A stretch of DNA of 64,000 bases, taken from Patiria pectinifera (Eukaryota > Echinodermata > Asteroidea > Valvatida > Asterinidae). The translations under genes and the position numbers were made by a program. The stretch lies in NCBI GenBank assembly GCA_029964075.1, contig CM057135.1, forward strand, positions 19,246,863-19,310,862. The letters run 5' to 3'. The notes under the pieces are model-generated. The model was not told the DNA's origin, did not search any database, and saw only the letters and a program-made list of their open reading frames with translations. Of the stretch, positions 1-12,076 are shown one piece after another. Position 1 is the stretch's first letter. Each line of letters opens with the position of its first letter.

Positions 1-456
1 GTACATGTATTTGAAATAGTTTTAGAGCCATTATCAAACAGTATATACAATTTATAACTTTGTTCACATATGTATGGTCTACTGATAAGTTTTGGTTTGA
101 ATCATCGTTCTCGTACGTTTTAGAAGGATTCATTTTATTAAAGCCAAAAAATCGCACAGTGTGTCAATCGTCTGCTACCACTGTTTGCAGGCTGACGACT
201 TGGAATAAGCCATTGAAAATGCGTGAGTTAATACAAACTAAATGCACGCATGGTGCTGAAACATACGTGAACGGGTGAATGACCCAAGACCAAAGCGCCA
301 GCTGATTGGTCAAAATCTAGAGGTGAAGAGGCGGTTTTCTTCCCTTATCACTAATTCATCAACGAATCTGCTCACAATTCAGTCTATTACAGCACAGCAG
401 GATGCACAACAAAACATTTCTTTTGAACATATGTGATTTGTTGTTCATTATATGTG

Positions 457-706
457 ATGTGATGTGATGAAGCTAAATGAGTCGTTTGTTGGGAATTTTC
501 ATTTGGGGATACAGGCCAAAATAGGACCTCTCATCACTTCACTTCATACAACTCTTGGTGTTTCGACTTCCGTAACATTTTAACTAAAGATGGTACCAGC
601 ATGCAGTTTTTCACAGCAGTAATGCTGAGATCGTGCTCTTTTCAAGTCTGTAATATTTTTTTTTGACCAGGGTCGACAAACGACTTGTAGCTTGATCGCA
701 TCACAT
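457..706. repeat. MITE, TGATG-ended family, copy 1
   Basis: The segment begins near tgtgatgtgatgaagctaaa and ends with agcttgatcgcatcaca. The ends are imperfect inverted repeats (AGCTAAATGAGTCGTTTG against CAAACGACTTGTAGCTT). A second copy in opposite orientation lies at 10,335-10,584 and shares the internal motif about 'aggccaaaataggrcc' and the 'cagcagtaatgctgagat' block. It has no coding capacity. The boundaries are approximate on the left because of the (TGATG)n run. Confidence 0.7.
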
Positions 707-803
707 GTTGTTCATACATTGTAAGAGGACATGAAAGAATGATATATGTGCAAATTTGAACAAAATACAATCTTGAAACAGGTAGGCTCCTACTTGTACT
801 TAC

Positions 804-3800
804 CCAAAGACTTCTGATCATATTAGTTGTCTCAGCAGCATGCATTGGAGCATGCGCCGCCACATAGAACTTATGTTGTGTCTCCTCCTGATGGCTCATA
901 AATTGGGCCACCCTTGCCCTGTCTGGCCCCTCAAGTGCACTCCACGACTGAAAATCACATAAATTGTAAACTTGTGTGCTAAATTTCATTCCACTTTCTT
1001 TGTTTAAGATTTGAGCTCTGATGAGGGGGAAATAATCCCCCCCCCCAAGTTTTAACAATTCACTGAATTGTGTGACTCAAGTCAAGTCGATTTGGGTCAG
1101 TTTCAAGTGACTATAGGTAGGCTAAGGTTGAGTCAAGTAAAGTGGAGTGAGTCAAGTTGAGTCCAGTTGAGTCTTGAGACTGCACAATGGAAATAGGTTT
1201 TTTAAATTTTGTGTTATCCCTGCTTTTTCAACAGTATGGGGATTCTCTATGTTTATATTAATTTTTTGTTGACAGTTTTGATAATTTTTTTCTTGTTTTT
1301 AACTTGTATTCAACCTGTATCACTATTTGTATCATTATTTTGTGGAAATTGCAAATAGATGAGATCAAATAAAATCAAAGAGTGTGTAATCGAGTCCAGT
1401 CAGGTGGAGTCAGGTTGAGTATACTCAAGTTAAGGCGAGTCAAGTCAAGTGACATACGATGTATATTAAGCTTGGGTAAATGCAAGTCATAACAATTACG
1501 AACACTACATTTTTATTTTTAACATGATAGGCCTATATTAATTTTTTTTCAGGCTGTAGGCCTATTGGATTCATGAGGTGGAATTGCAATATCACCAGAT
1601 GCTTACCCGAGTAGCCACGTTCTTCCTGATGATGGTGGCCGTCACCTTGCCATGGAGGTCTTTGCTCTCCCACAGACTGACGATCAAGTGAGTAAAAAAA
1701 ACAATGAATACTACTTAAATACAGTGTATGAATAATCTTGAAAAAGCATTATACATGTGCGTGGAATATGAGATAATGTGGTGTGGTTTTGTTTCCGTGG
1801 ATCAATCAATCAAGAAAGAGATTCAAATGTTCTTGGAGATAAATAACTACTTGACACTTTAGTGAGGATACATTGTATTTTTACACCAACCTTTGATTTG
1901 ATTTATATCACCCCGACGCAAAAAATCCATCTTATAATAGTTAATGCGGTACCCGCTGCTATGTACAATTTGTACATCAGATTCGAACCAGCCAACCAAT
2001 CCCGTTAGCTCGGTGGTCGAGTGGTAAGACATCTGCACTAGAAAGCAGGAGGTGGTGGGTTTGAGTCCCACCCGAGTGATTTTTTCCAACTTTCACTCGG
2101 GAGGTAACACACTGAGTATACTGTGTTTAAACGTCGGTGAAGGGCAAAACCTAATTTGATTTATATCACCCGATGCAAAAATTCCATTTTATAACACCAA
2201 CCTTATAGAAAAAAGATTGTGCTATTCAACTGACCCTTGAAGGTCACAGTTAATGTGGCGTAGTATTCTAAACTGGTGGAAAAACTAAAAGTATTGCCTA
2301 ATTTCCTTGGCCTTCCTCACCGTTGCACCTGTTGGCTGACTCTCGCAACCGACATGCCTCCCTTTGACACAAAAAATGGTGCCTTTTTGTCGGCAGGATT
2401 GCAACCTGGTGTATTGGGGCGGCCAAATTCCTTGTAGACTGTCATCCATCGGGACATTGCCTCATCAAGGGAAACCAACTGGGCCCCGTATGTCCCAGTG
2501 GTTTTATGGTTTGTGACCTTCAATAACAAATGGAAGGAGAGTAAAGGTAAAAATAATGAACAGTTCATGTTCCGCCTGCCTCATATGTGTTGCATTTACT
2601 GCTTTAACCATCCTTCAGGTGTGAGATTTTCTTTGTTTTAGATAATGTTGGTATTAACCCATGCTCGGCTGTAATATACTATGCATTCGTTGCTAGTGAA
2701 TTGTATTTATAGCAATGTACTTGATTGGTACATGTACTCCCGAGTGGAGTACCAATTACCAAATCATTAAGTCCATGCAAAATTTGAGTACAAACTATCG
2801 AGTACAAGCCAAGTCCAAATAATTTTCGAGTACTGAAAGATGAGTATGGGCTAAGTACTTGACCACTGATAGTCAGGACCACTAATCAACCCCCCCCCCC
2901 CCCTTCACGTAAGCAGAGATACCCTATTTATGTGTGTGTTTTTCAAAACGACTCAAAAGTGAGTAATGACGGTTTTGCAATATGACAATTTAACGTGAAT
3001 TTCCGTACCTTGATGACTTGCACCTTTTCAAAATTTTGGTCAAGGTACTCTTCTCGTTGGTCGAACTCCTCGAGAGTCATATTAGTGATGACGCCACTCC
3101 TCGGTGCTCCTCTAAACAGGAGCTGGGCCATCAGCCTGTCCCTTAGCTGGAGGATAAGCATTAGGTTGCAGTGATGGGAAGACGTTTTCCCTTGGACTTG
3201 CAGTTGTGCTGATGGTTACAACCAAAACAGTTTATTTGTAAGAGTTTATTTCCAATGACCCTCAATCAGTTTTGTGATTTTACGTTGTAAATGGTTTGTA
3301 AATTTGATTTGTTTTTATACTTTTCTTTTCATCTCAATGTCTTTATACACATCCAGTAATAATGAAGTATAATCCTTGTTCTGTTTTCAGTTGGTGGAGT
3401 TCATGGGTAGTGACTTAAATTTTGGATGCCATTAAGTGCACCTAGAGGGATGCTAACTCATTACAGACTAAAAAGTGAGTACCAAATTAAATCCTGAGAT
3501 TTGCCGTGATCTGTACATGCATAGTATGCACATGCACAATTATATGTACATGTATAGTCTAGGTCCCACTGGCTTCAGTCGCAAGCTCACCTAATTCAAA
3601 ACTTAAAATGAATGAATTGGCTGCATGGTCTCGATTAGACATATTAAAGACCTGCAATATGCATCATTTACACCAATCAGTCGATTATATTGTGTTCACT
3701 CCGTTCAGTACCGTTGATACACTCAACCAAAAAAGAAAGTCCCCCTTACTGATCAGTAAGAAATTCCTTAGCAATCCAGCCATACTCTTTGTTTGGCCCA

Positions 3801-6800
3801 AAACAGTGATAATGTGTACAAAAGTACTGTCCGGTCTCGACTACAACACTAGTCTGTATACATGTACACCAGCTTTAAATGCATACTCACACACTGCATT
3901 GACGATATCGACTTGGATCTTGTCCAAGAATGTTTTGACATCCTCACTCTTGAGCATCAGTTCTGAGAAGGAAAACATTTTCAATGGTACGATTACGCGA
4001 ATTACAAAAGTCTTTTTGACATCAAAATTATTATTTTTTCTTTTGACATGAATTCAAGTTGAATTGATTTTACCCCATTAGAACTTGATGTGAATTTAAG
4101 TTGAATAAATTTTACCCGATGCTACTTCAACTTTTGGCAAACCCAGGCATGCAACTTTTCCTTGGATCAGCTGATTTCCTCATTTTTCTTTTCACACTTA
4201 GGCCATTGAAAATTGAAAAACACTGTACAACGTCTTGTAAAAAATGGAATTTCATCTGTTTTTGTTAATTCCAAGTTGCATGCCTGCAAACCTGGACATC
4301 TGCCTGGTTATGAGCAAATGGGTGTAGTTTTTCTGTGTTTCAGCAATTATTTGGTGTTTATATTTCCATCTCTCTTTAGCTATCAATATGAAACAAAAAT
4401 AACGTACTGTTGATGTTTCCTTTCAGCACCTGCTCCCGGATGCTGACAGCCTTTCGGAGTGACGTTACAAGGTCTTTCGTAATGTCACACATCCGGGAGA
4501 GGAGAGCTTCACTCAACCCATATCGCTTCCTCCACATCGGATGCATGTGGAGGAAGTGGGCAAGCTTGGCAATGGAGAGCAGGTAAGATGACTGTGTTTT
4601 GGCCTGACGCTGCTCTCCCTGGAGGAATTTCATGATTCTGTGAAATTAAAGCAGAAAATGCTGATATTTTTTTGGCTATTCAAAATTGATTACAAAAACC
4701 CTGGCTTTAAGCCTCATAATGCGATAGTGTATTCCGTTTTTATAGTTGTGTCTGTGTGTGTTGGCAGGCCGTCACTGCGTTATGGGGAAAATCTTCATTT
4801 TTGGCAAATCAGGACCGAGTAATGGGACTGTGTGCTGTTCCTCCACAGCATTTTTGGTCTCCACATCTATGGAACAAGAATGGGAAAGAATGCTGCAACC
4901 TGACGCTACTTCCGCAGCTGTGTACAAAGTCTAGACAGAATTCTAAGTACAAATGTATTTCCTAACAAAATTGGAAATGCTTTTCAGTCCCAGATTCCTG
5001 TCTGACTGACCTGCATTAAGATGATATATGAAGAAAAAAAAACGGCGTCAGGTTGCAAAATTCTTTCTTAAGAATGTACATGTACAACGTGTCCCAATAA
5101 ACATTGTGAATGAAGAAGTTGCCAATTTGTTCAAAAGTTGGTCATACTAGCTAATCAAATTTTATTTTGTTTTCAAGCTTATGGTCTTGTTTATAATTAG
5201 TAAAAATATCAAGAAAATCCCTTAATGTAAACCACAGATATTGTTGGTTTTGTAAGGTTATATTAGTTTCCATCTGCACAGTTAGAATCCTGTACTCAAG
5301 CATGTTAACAAGAATGTCAAAAGGGTCTACGTGTACATTTGAACAAACAATTACCAAGTGTGGAAATTAGAGGAAATTGGGTGGAAAAAAACCCAGCTTT
5401 ACCAAATCAAAGATATCTCTGGTTTGCATCGTTGGATATTCTTAAACATGTTAAATGTGCAATTGCAGTTCTCCTACAGAGATGACCAATTTTGAGAGAG
5501 ACCTTTAATCTTTGGGTAGGAGGACCTGACATGACCTGTGCCATTTCAGGTCAAAAGTCATCTGGGGGTCAAATTTACCAAGCCAGAGGGATAAGCAATT
5601 TTGTTTTTTATAGGAATAATGTAACATTTTTAGCTTGGAATAGCTTACTTTTGGGGGACGCTGGGCTTTAGAAGCTCCCCGGGGTCTTTGAACCCAAGCC
5701 TCTGCGTGCAAGTCATCAGCTGCCTGCTATGCTGGCAGGCATTTTTTCGTGACGACTCCATATTGCCAAATCTGACCGTCTCGTATTCTTCAAACCCGTC
5801 AAGGAGGCCAGCTTCTACAATCGATAAATAAAAGTATCATGAAGATGTAGTTCATCACTGGGGAAAAAATAAGGTGCAAAATAAGACGTTTTGAGCCATG
5901 TTTTGTGTTCACAAATCAAATGTTTTTTTAGCTTCTCCTTCAGTATAGTGTAATTGGGCATGAAAATAGTGTCACATAGGTGTGGAGGGAAGTGGATTTC
6001 AAATTACACAGCATAGAATGATGGGACTATTACAAGGATTGGCCGGCTGGTTCAGATCCATGCACAAACCGAAAGGGGTGCTTTTGTGACATTTTAGAGA
6101 AAAGTCATCGGATTGCAACATTTGAAATTTTACCATATATTTGACATAATGCCTTTGCAAAATAATAACCATATGGGATTCTTTTTAATTGTATGTCAAC
6201 TTTCAACATTATTGGCAAAGAGAACTTGCTTATATTTTTATTTAATTATAGGTTTACCGTCAGGCAAGTATATGGCTGCATCCTCTTCATCCCCATTTAT
6301 GGCAGAACTGGGTTGATGGCCAGATGCTGAACGTCGAGATTTCTTCGCAACTGCCATCCATTTGAGAAACTCAGCGGATCCTCGCTAAAGGGTAGTATAT
6401 TTAAGAGTTTTAGAGATATTATTGTTATACAAATTTTGAGTGGCTCAGAGTGAAATGGGATGAGTGTTATCGTAAGGTAAAATCTGGACTTTTCCATTTC
6501 ATTAGGGGAAGCTGAGTGAACTGGAAAAGTCCAGATTTTACCGAGCGATAATACTCCTCCCATTTCACACTTTAAAGCCAATCAATATTTGTTTATAACT
6601 GACATGACATATAAATCCTTGTCATTTGATATATTTGAATGTTTAAACCCAAGAATGATCCTACTTGTTGAATGGTGTTTTCCCATTCCCCTTGGGTGAA
6701 TGGGAGCAATAACGAATGTCATGTGATGTGAGTTCCACCAATCAAATGACAAGGATCTGTATGTCAGTTGTATAAGTGAACCTGATCACAAAATGTTGGA

Positions 6801-9276
6801 AGAGAAAACATTTAAGAGACTTACTTCCATGTTATGGAAATACCAGAGGTGTTGATCGATCCTCCGATACCCCTTGCCAGGGCAGCCAGGGAACGGGCAG
6901 TCGGTCGGTTTTCTTTCGTATCCATTGTACCCTCTTGGATGTGAGATGGGATGCCTGTTAAAAGTAAATGAATGGTCCTATTCAATTATTTTCTGTTTCA
7001 ATTTAGCATCATGCCAATTATTGTTGAGTGACTTTAGAAATTACCATTCTTAATGCCATTTTGGCAAAATTGCTTCTTTTTGTACTGATTGTGATTAAGG
7101 GAATGAATGTGTGCATGGTTTGAGTCTGGAATGCGAATAATTACCAGAGTCACATGATCAGCATTCCAGACTCCAACCAGTCTTAAACATAGTGTTTAAT
7201 ACTGTTTCGACGTAGCACATATTTATTTCCCATTAATGGTTACCTTTTCGGTCAAAAAAATTAAACTTTTCCGTCCAAAAGTCAAATCAAGTCCAAAACT
7301 AAAAATTTCCAACAATTTTGTTCAACAAATTTACTTTATGTTTTTTGAAACACCCCTCTGGGTATATAATGGGGGTGTCCAGCTCGCGAATAAGACGTAA
7401 ACATTATTGTGATAGCCATTGAAGTCATTTTGTTGAATGACTTACTCTTTTCGGACCATTCCAAGCACCTTCCTCCGTTTTTGCCTGTCGATCAGTTTGT
7501 GCTGTCTGATAAGGTGCTGTGAAAGGTATTTGAATGTTTTGCCTTCAGGACAAAACAAACACTTCCTTGATGCTCTGTTGGACTAAAAGATGTAAAGCAG
7601 ATTTTATTATTTAAATTAATAAATACCTTTTCGGTCAAAAAAATATAATATTTCGGTCAAAAAATCCTGATTTTGTTCAACAAGTTCACTTCATGCTTTT
7701 TGAAACACCCCTCTAGCGAGATAATGGAGTGTTCAGCTGGCGATTAAGATGTAAACAACCCTTTTATGGAGATTGACGCGCGTGGCACGTTCTGTGCGAT
7801 GTCGCGCAGAACGCACCTGGGGCGTTGCGTTTTGAATTTAGAACTATAAAATTCTGACTCGCTGGTAGTGTTGCGCATGCCTACGTGAGGATTGTGAATG
7901 TTCAACCAATAAAGCGGCAAGAGGCACTGGATTTTCAGGAGTCCACATTTTATGTGACACTGGAAAAGTGTTTAAGACCAGCTAGCCATGTCTTTATCAT
8001 CCGTTTAAGACCGGCCACGTGACGGGCTCTCGACCAATAGGAATGGCTAAACTGTCAGGTATTCATGAATAAGGGAATAAATGTGTGCTCTGGAGGTTTT
8101 TATCACTCTGTTTAAGACCGCTTAGAATCTGGGTGCTGATAATTACCCGAGCTGGATTCTAAGCGGTCTTAAACAGAGTTATAAATACCGACCGAGCACA
8201 TATTTTATTCCCATTCATAAATACCTTTTCGGTAAAAAATATCAAATAATTCGTTCAAACAATCCCGGTTTTGTTAAACAAGTTCACTTCATGCTTTTTT
8301 AAACATCCCTCTAGCAAAATAATGGAGTGTTCACCTGGCGAGTAAGATGTAAACAACCCTTTTATGAAGATTGACAAGCGCATAGCATGTTCTGCGCAAG
8401 GCGGATCCAGAACACAATTTTTTTTGGGGGGGGGGGGCCAAAACAAATTTTGGTCCCCCAAAAAGTGGGTCAAAAAAATTACGGGGTGGGGTTCGGGGCC
8501 TGCTTAAGGGCCCCGAAAAATGTTTGGATTCTAGATGCTCTGTGAGTGCGATCTGAGGCAATTTCTGACCACTTTAACCAATGTTTTTTTCATCCGTTTA
8601 AGACCGGTACGTGACAGGCTCTCTACCAATAGGAATAGCTAAACTGTCTGAGGTATTTATGAATGTAATATAAATGTTTATTTTACATTAAAACTTAAGT
8701 ACAGAGGGAAAAGTCATTTAGGTCATGTTTTGTTTATCAGGTGGTTGTTAATCAAGCAGGGGGAGACTTTATAGAAACAATGGGCACATTTGCTTTAATG
8801 CATTTAATATTCCTACAGTTATTTACACAAATACACAAGCTTGGATATGGATGACTTGATACTTATACTAAACTTACTGGTCGATTTGGTGGTTTCCTCT
8901 GACTCGCATATTTTTTACGAATTTCCAGACGACGCTTGCTGTACAAGGACTCAATGTCCTCCATCTGCTCTTCCATCTGCTCTTCCTCCTCTTTCTCATC
9001 TTCCCACTCCTCCTCTGTCTCCGCCTTCTCCCACTCCTCCTTTGCCTCCCACTCCTCTGCCTCCTCCATCTCCTCCACTGCCTCCTCCATCTCGTCACCT
9101 GCCTCCTCCATCTCCTCCATCGCCTCCTCCATCTCCTCTTCCGCCACCTCCTCTTCCGCCACCTCCATCTCCGCCTCCTTCCCCCCTGACTCCTCCTCCA
9201 TCACCTCCCCGTCCTCCTCGTCCTCCTCGTCCCATTCCCTTGCTCCTTCACTTAAATTTTTTAATATCCTGGATGC
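804..9276 (-). CDS. Multi-exon gene: C2H2 fingers plus tyrosine-recombinase-like catalytic domain (partial)
   Basis: Exons inferred on the minus strand: 9276-8878, 7582-7446, 6954-6825, 5814-5649, 4637-4408, 3962-3891, 3146-3009, 2517-2321, 1676-1607, 947-804. Most joins agree in phase; the 6825-to-5814 and 3891-to-3146 joins are less certain. The first listed exon is Glu-rich and acidic. The next two carry finger motifs (CLFCPEG..QHLIRQH and CPFPGC..QHLWYFH). Then comes an alpha-helical core-binding-like region, followed by a tyrosine-recombinase signature: Arg box FRGAPRSG, Lys hairpin TNHKTTGTYG, the box TIIRKNVAT, and the terminal MSHQEETQHKFY with the candidate nucleophile Tyr. Such proteins cut and rejoin DNA; in animals related domains occur in Crypton and DIRS elements and in genes domesticated from them. 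No start or stop was identified, so the gene probably extends past both ends. No stop codons interrupt these exons. Confidence 0.72.
1885..2206 (+). repeat. tRNA-derived SINE-like unit with flanking direct repeats
   Basis: A tRNA-like head sits between two near-identical blocks of about 45 bp. Both contain 'tttgatttatatcaccc', then a GAYGCAAAAA word and 'ttataa'; they begin near 1,893 and 2,153. They may be long target duplications or a repeated SINE tail. It lies in an intron of the recombinase-like gene. Confidence 0.55.
2004..2078 (+). repeat. tRNA-Ser-like SINE head (pol III A and B boxes)
   Basis: The segment has an A-box-like TAGCTCGGTGGTCGAGTGG, an anticodon-loop-like ACTAGAAA between TCTGC and GCAGG, and a B-box/T-arm GTGGGTTTGAGTCCCAC with a perfect 5-bp T stem. 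The CTAGAAA loop resembles tRNA-Ser(AGA). There is no paired acceptor stem and no CCA-proximal terminator, so a functional tRNA gene is unlikely. Confidence 0.6.
4158..4262 (+). repeat. Dispersed repeat, partner of 12,567-12,660
   Basis: Both places share 'cttttccttggatcagc', then a spacer, then 'aaaacactgtacaac' followed by a short AT-rich end. Spacing is nearly the same (about 100 bp). No terminal inverted repeat was seen. At 4.2 kb it lies in an intron of the recombinase-like gene. Confidence 0.6.
6595..6773. repeat. MITE with about 36-bp terminal inverted repeats
   Basis: The left end ATAACTGACATGACATATAA followed by ATCCTTGTCATTTGAT is mirrored at the right end by ATCAAATGACAAGGAT and then TATGTCAGTTGTAT. 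The core is non-coding. It lies 50 bp from the splice donor at 6,825 of the recombinase-like gene. A separate small hairpin precedes it at about 6,475-6,545 (CTGGACTTTTCCA / TGGAAAAGTCCAG). Confidence 0.75.
7097..7241. repeat. Short MITE, GAATGAATGTGTGC family
   Basis: The segment starts 'gattaagggaatgaatgtgtgc' and ends 'gtagcacatatttatttccc'. These are the same outer ends as the hairpin element at 8,061-8,222. The interior has GTCTGGAATGC / GCATTCCAGAC as inner inverted repeats. It is intronic and non-coding. Confidence 0.6.
7243..7403 (+). repeat. Three-copy dispersed repeat (others at 7,623-7,770 and 8,221-8,367)
   Basis: Each copy runs from 'accttttcggt' through 'ttttgttcaacaagttcact' or a variant, 'gaaacacccctct', an 'ataatgg' word and 'aagatgtaaacaa' or a variant. 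Two of the three start directly after a GAATAAATGTGTGC-type MITE, which suggests they are tails of the same compound element. No coding potential is seen. Confidence 0.65.
8061..8222. repeat. Hairpin MITE
   Basis: The arms ATTCATGAATAAGGGAATAA...GTGTGCTC and GAGCACATATTTTATTCCCATTCATAAAT pair. Inside them, CTGTTTAAGACCGCTTAGA is followed after a short loop by TCTAAGCGGTCTTAAACAG. Transcripts would fold into a nearly perfect hairpin. The flanking CACGTGAC..GGCTCTC..ACCAATAGGAAT block recurs at about 8,600 and, diverged, at 24,255. Confidence 0.75.
8368..8877. other. Intronic stretch with G/C homopolymer remnant
   Basis: No exon is recognised here. It contains a poly-G/poly-C tract near 8,427-8,460 with 'aggcggatccagaa', which looks like an eroded hAT-type MITE end, and a further copy of the CACGTGAC/ACCAATAGGAAT block at about 8,600. 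Confidence 0.4.
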
Positions 9277-10074
9277 CTGTTTGAAAAAGAAATCATGGAA
9301 AATCAAAGTGTCTGTACAAAATATGACTTCAAATTCAGTGTTCTCCAACCTGTAAAAATACCCTTATGTCCCTCAATGCTTTATGAGGTACCTGCCATGC
9401 TTCAAAAGTTGTGGCCATGCTTTAAAAAAAAAAAAATATAAAAAAAAAAATGGCCTAATCCATATGTAAATTACACATTCATCTGCAAATAGCACCACTA
9501 GCATAAAGAAATGTCTGTCTGCAAATAGCACCCCCACCCATCTGCTTTTTGACTGAACACCTACCATTAATTTTCAAAGTTGGAGAACACTTCTTAAAGT
9601 TCCTGTAATATACAATTTTTGGACAACTATCATTTGTATTTTTGAACTTGTAATCAAGTTATAAATATAGGAATTAATATCTCAAGATTCAAGCCAGCTA
9701 CACGTAGATAACAAAAAACAAACGAGGAATACTACTTAATTCCCTACAAAAAACCTGAAATATGTTTGAAGTAGTTTGAATGTTATAGTTACCTTACTTT
9801 CCTCACTCATGGTGCTTGTTTACTGTAAGTATACAAATGTAAAAATCTATTTTATTGACATGAAACTTGGTGGGAAGCAAGATTACTAATATGCAAAATG
9901 CAGAATTGAAATTTTAAAGCAAAGGGACAGGAGGACAACAATGCAAGTAACCAATAACTCATTAGATTTTCTGCTGGAATAGTTCTACATTGTACATGCT
10001 TTTTTTTTTGACTTACAAAAAAATCCTCCTGGAAATTTTTGTTGAAGATAGTTCAAGGTGTAACACAAGCGTGT
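9277..10074. other. AT-rich non-coding stretch
   Basis: Nothing gene-like is seen. It holds A/T homopolymers near 9,423-9,450 and a short direct repeat 'ctgcaaatagcacc' at about 9,482 and 9,518. It is probably intron or upstream DNA of the recombinase-like gene. Confidence 0.4.
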
Positions 10075-10807
10075 GCAACAATTTACAGAAACAAATGGAT
10101 TTGGAAGTTTAGTATGTTATGGCAAATATTGAAAACTGACTTGCTTCATGTTTTGGGCTTGCAGATGCTCAAAAATGGAAGAAACCCAACCATGTTCTTG
10201 TAGTGGTTTCCTGACCCCACAAGGAACAATTTATAGATGTCGGCAGGGCATTGTAAGGTACAGAATCAGTATAGCAGTCTTGTACCCCTTCACAGGTGAG
10301 TAATCAATTGCAAAGAAAATGGGGAATAACTAAATGTGATGCGATCAAGCTAAGTGAGTCGTTTGTCGACCCCTTACAAATTTGGAAAGAGCACAATCTC
10401 AGCATTACTGCTGTGAAAACCGCATGCTGATGCCATCTTTAGTTAAAAATGATGGAAGTCGGAACACCAAAAGATGTGATGAAGTGATGTGATGTGAAGT
10501 GATGTGATGAAGTGGCCCTATTTTGGCCTGTATCTGCAAATGAAAATTCCCGACAAACGACTCATGTAGCTTGATCCCATCACAAATATGAAAAAGTAGG
10601 AGCAGTTTTTGAAAAATGCCAGTTTTCTCCAACATTGGTCAGTCGACCAGCGTTGGAAAAATTCAAGCTTTCTTGCAAATGTCAGCACGCCAGGAGCCAC
10701 GATTTTACAGGATGCTTTGGTCTGTCATTCCTTAACAATCCAGTAAGATGTGCCGTGATAATTTGATTATTTCGTTTTTTGACGTTTGCAAATGTTGTAT
10801 CTTCCCT
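10075..10807 (-). repeat. TTAA-type MITE copy, interrupted by another MITE
   Basis: The right end 'gcaaatgttgtatcttccct' is followed by TTAA, as in the intact copies at 16,223-16,726 and 16,942-17,472. Shared interior blocks include 'tcagcacgccaggagccacgattttacaggatgctt' (in two pieces) and the 'ccaacattggtcag' inverted core. The copy is split by the element at 10,335-10,584. The left end is too eroded to place exactly. Confidence 0.65.
10335..10584. repeat. MITE, TGATG-ended family, copy 2 (nested)
   Basis: The ends are TGTGATGCGATCAAGCT and AGCTTGATCCCATCACA, with further pairing GTCGTTTGTCG / CGACAAACGAC. It lies inside the TTAA-type MITE. The related copy at 16,942-17,472 shows the uninterrupted sequence 'aactaaatgagtaaatatga' at about 17,237, so this is a later insertion with a visible empty site. 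Confidence 0.8.
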
Positions 10808-11698
10808 TTAAGCTGAAATTCGGAATACACTTAGAATATATGAGTGTTCAACTACATGTGAGAAAACAACGTGAAGGGATTTCTAGAAATAGAGATGATA
10901 CATGAACATAGATTTGGGGACGTTTTTGAATGATTTCTTGACTTAAAGGTCGGCTTTACCAGTAACCAGTATTGAGGTTTCAGCATCGATGACAGCAATT
11001 TTTTTCACTGACATGAACTTTATAATTTCTTGTTCCGTCATAAATTAACATTTCAATCATACTGAGCATATTTTCTGAAAAATGCAACATTCAAAAAGCC
11101 TTGGGGGGGGCGTAAATATTCACTTCTCCCGCATCGCCGAGGGAAATTGTGGCTTGGCTGTCAATAAAGGCCTTCAGCACCAGCTACAACTGCCATATAA
11201 ATATCCGGGTAGGCTCATTATTACATGCTGAATGGTTGTGTTGGTTTCCAAGTGTTAAAGGAAGGCTGTGGTGGGGATGTCACCATGCACACAGACAAAC
11301 AATTGGCTATTTGACATTTCTCTCTGTGATTATACATGCCCCCGTCATGTTCATATATTTGTGTATCTCAGTTTAAAGTTACATTGTTTCAGGCTGTTAG
11401 TGCTGGTTGCATTTTTCAGGTAATGAGAATTGGGGAATTTTCAGCCAATTCTCACCATATAATAGTAGGCAGGAATCCTTCTTATAATTTTCTAATGTTC
11501 GTTTTGATGATTGGGGAACGATGGCGGCCTCGGTTCCCATTCCCTTCCACAATACAAAACAAATAAAATAGTTCCAACTGAAACTATCCGCCTGATACAT
11601 TCGGTGCGTCCCTCTGTCCAGTCCATGCCTAATTGGGCTTTATTCTGTCATTTTGATGCTGCACCTCTGGCAAAATTCCAAGTTGACAGCCTTTTTAA

Positions 11699-12076
11699 GG
11701 CCAAAAAAAAAAGTCTCCGGTTTCTGGTATGGAGCTTCCCCAAAAGTGGTGCGGCGACGCAGCTTTTATTTTTTTTTTACCTGTTTTTTTTTTTTTTTTT
11801 GGCTTCAAATGTCGGCTGATGACTGCAAATGGTGCCCGACTAAACTTAGTGCAAATATATGGGAGTCCAGAGAGGCCACATAAATCTTATTCTCGATCAT
11901 AACCCTATCTAAAAACACGTTAAAATTGTGCAGCAGCGGAATTCCAGTCAAACCAGTGAGTTTGGCGGTTTTGAAACATCATCTTGTATTGAAAAAAAAC
12001 CTTTTTCATTTTGCCGACGCGCATGGCTACGGCGACGCGCGCGCATACCAGAAACCGGAGACTTTTTTTTTTGGCC
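11699..12076. repeat. MITE with 31-bp terminal inverted repeats
   Basis: The segment begins GGCCAAAAAAAAAAGTCTCC and then GGTTTCTGGTAT. It ends ATACCAGAAACCGGAGAC followed by a T run and GGCC. The outer flanks TTTAA / CTAAG suggest more pairing. There is no open coding region of note. Confidence 0.8.

Noticed and set aside
2004..2078. Functional tRNA gene
   Set aside because: The acceptor stem does not pair, the anticodon loop is one base too long and there is no clear pol III terminator right after it. It is better seen as a SINE head.
8841..9284. Proline-rich or serine-rich protein on the plus strand
   Set aside because: These frames are shadows of the pyrimidine-rich strand. The minus-strand Glu-rich frame has splice sites and phase agreement with the next exon.
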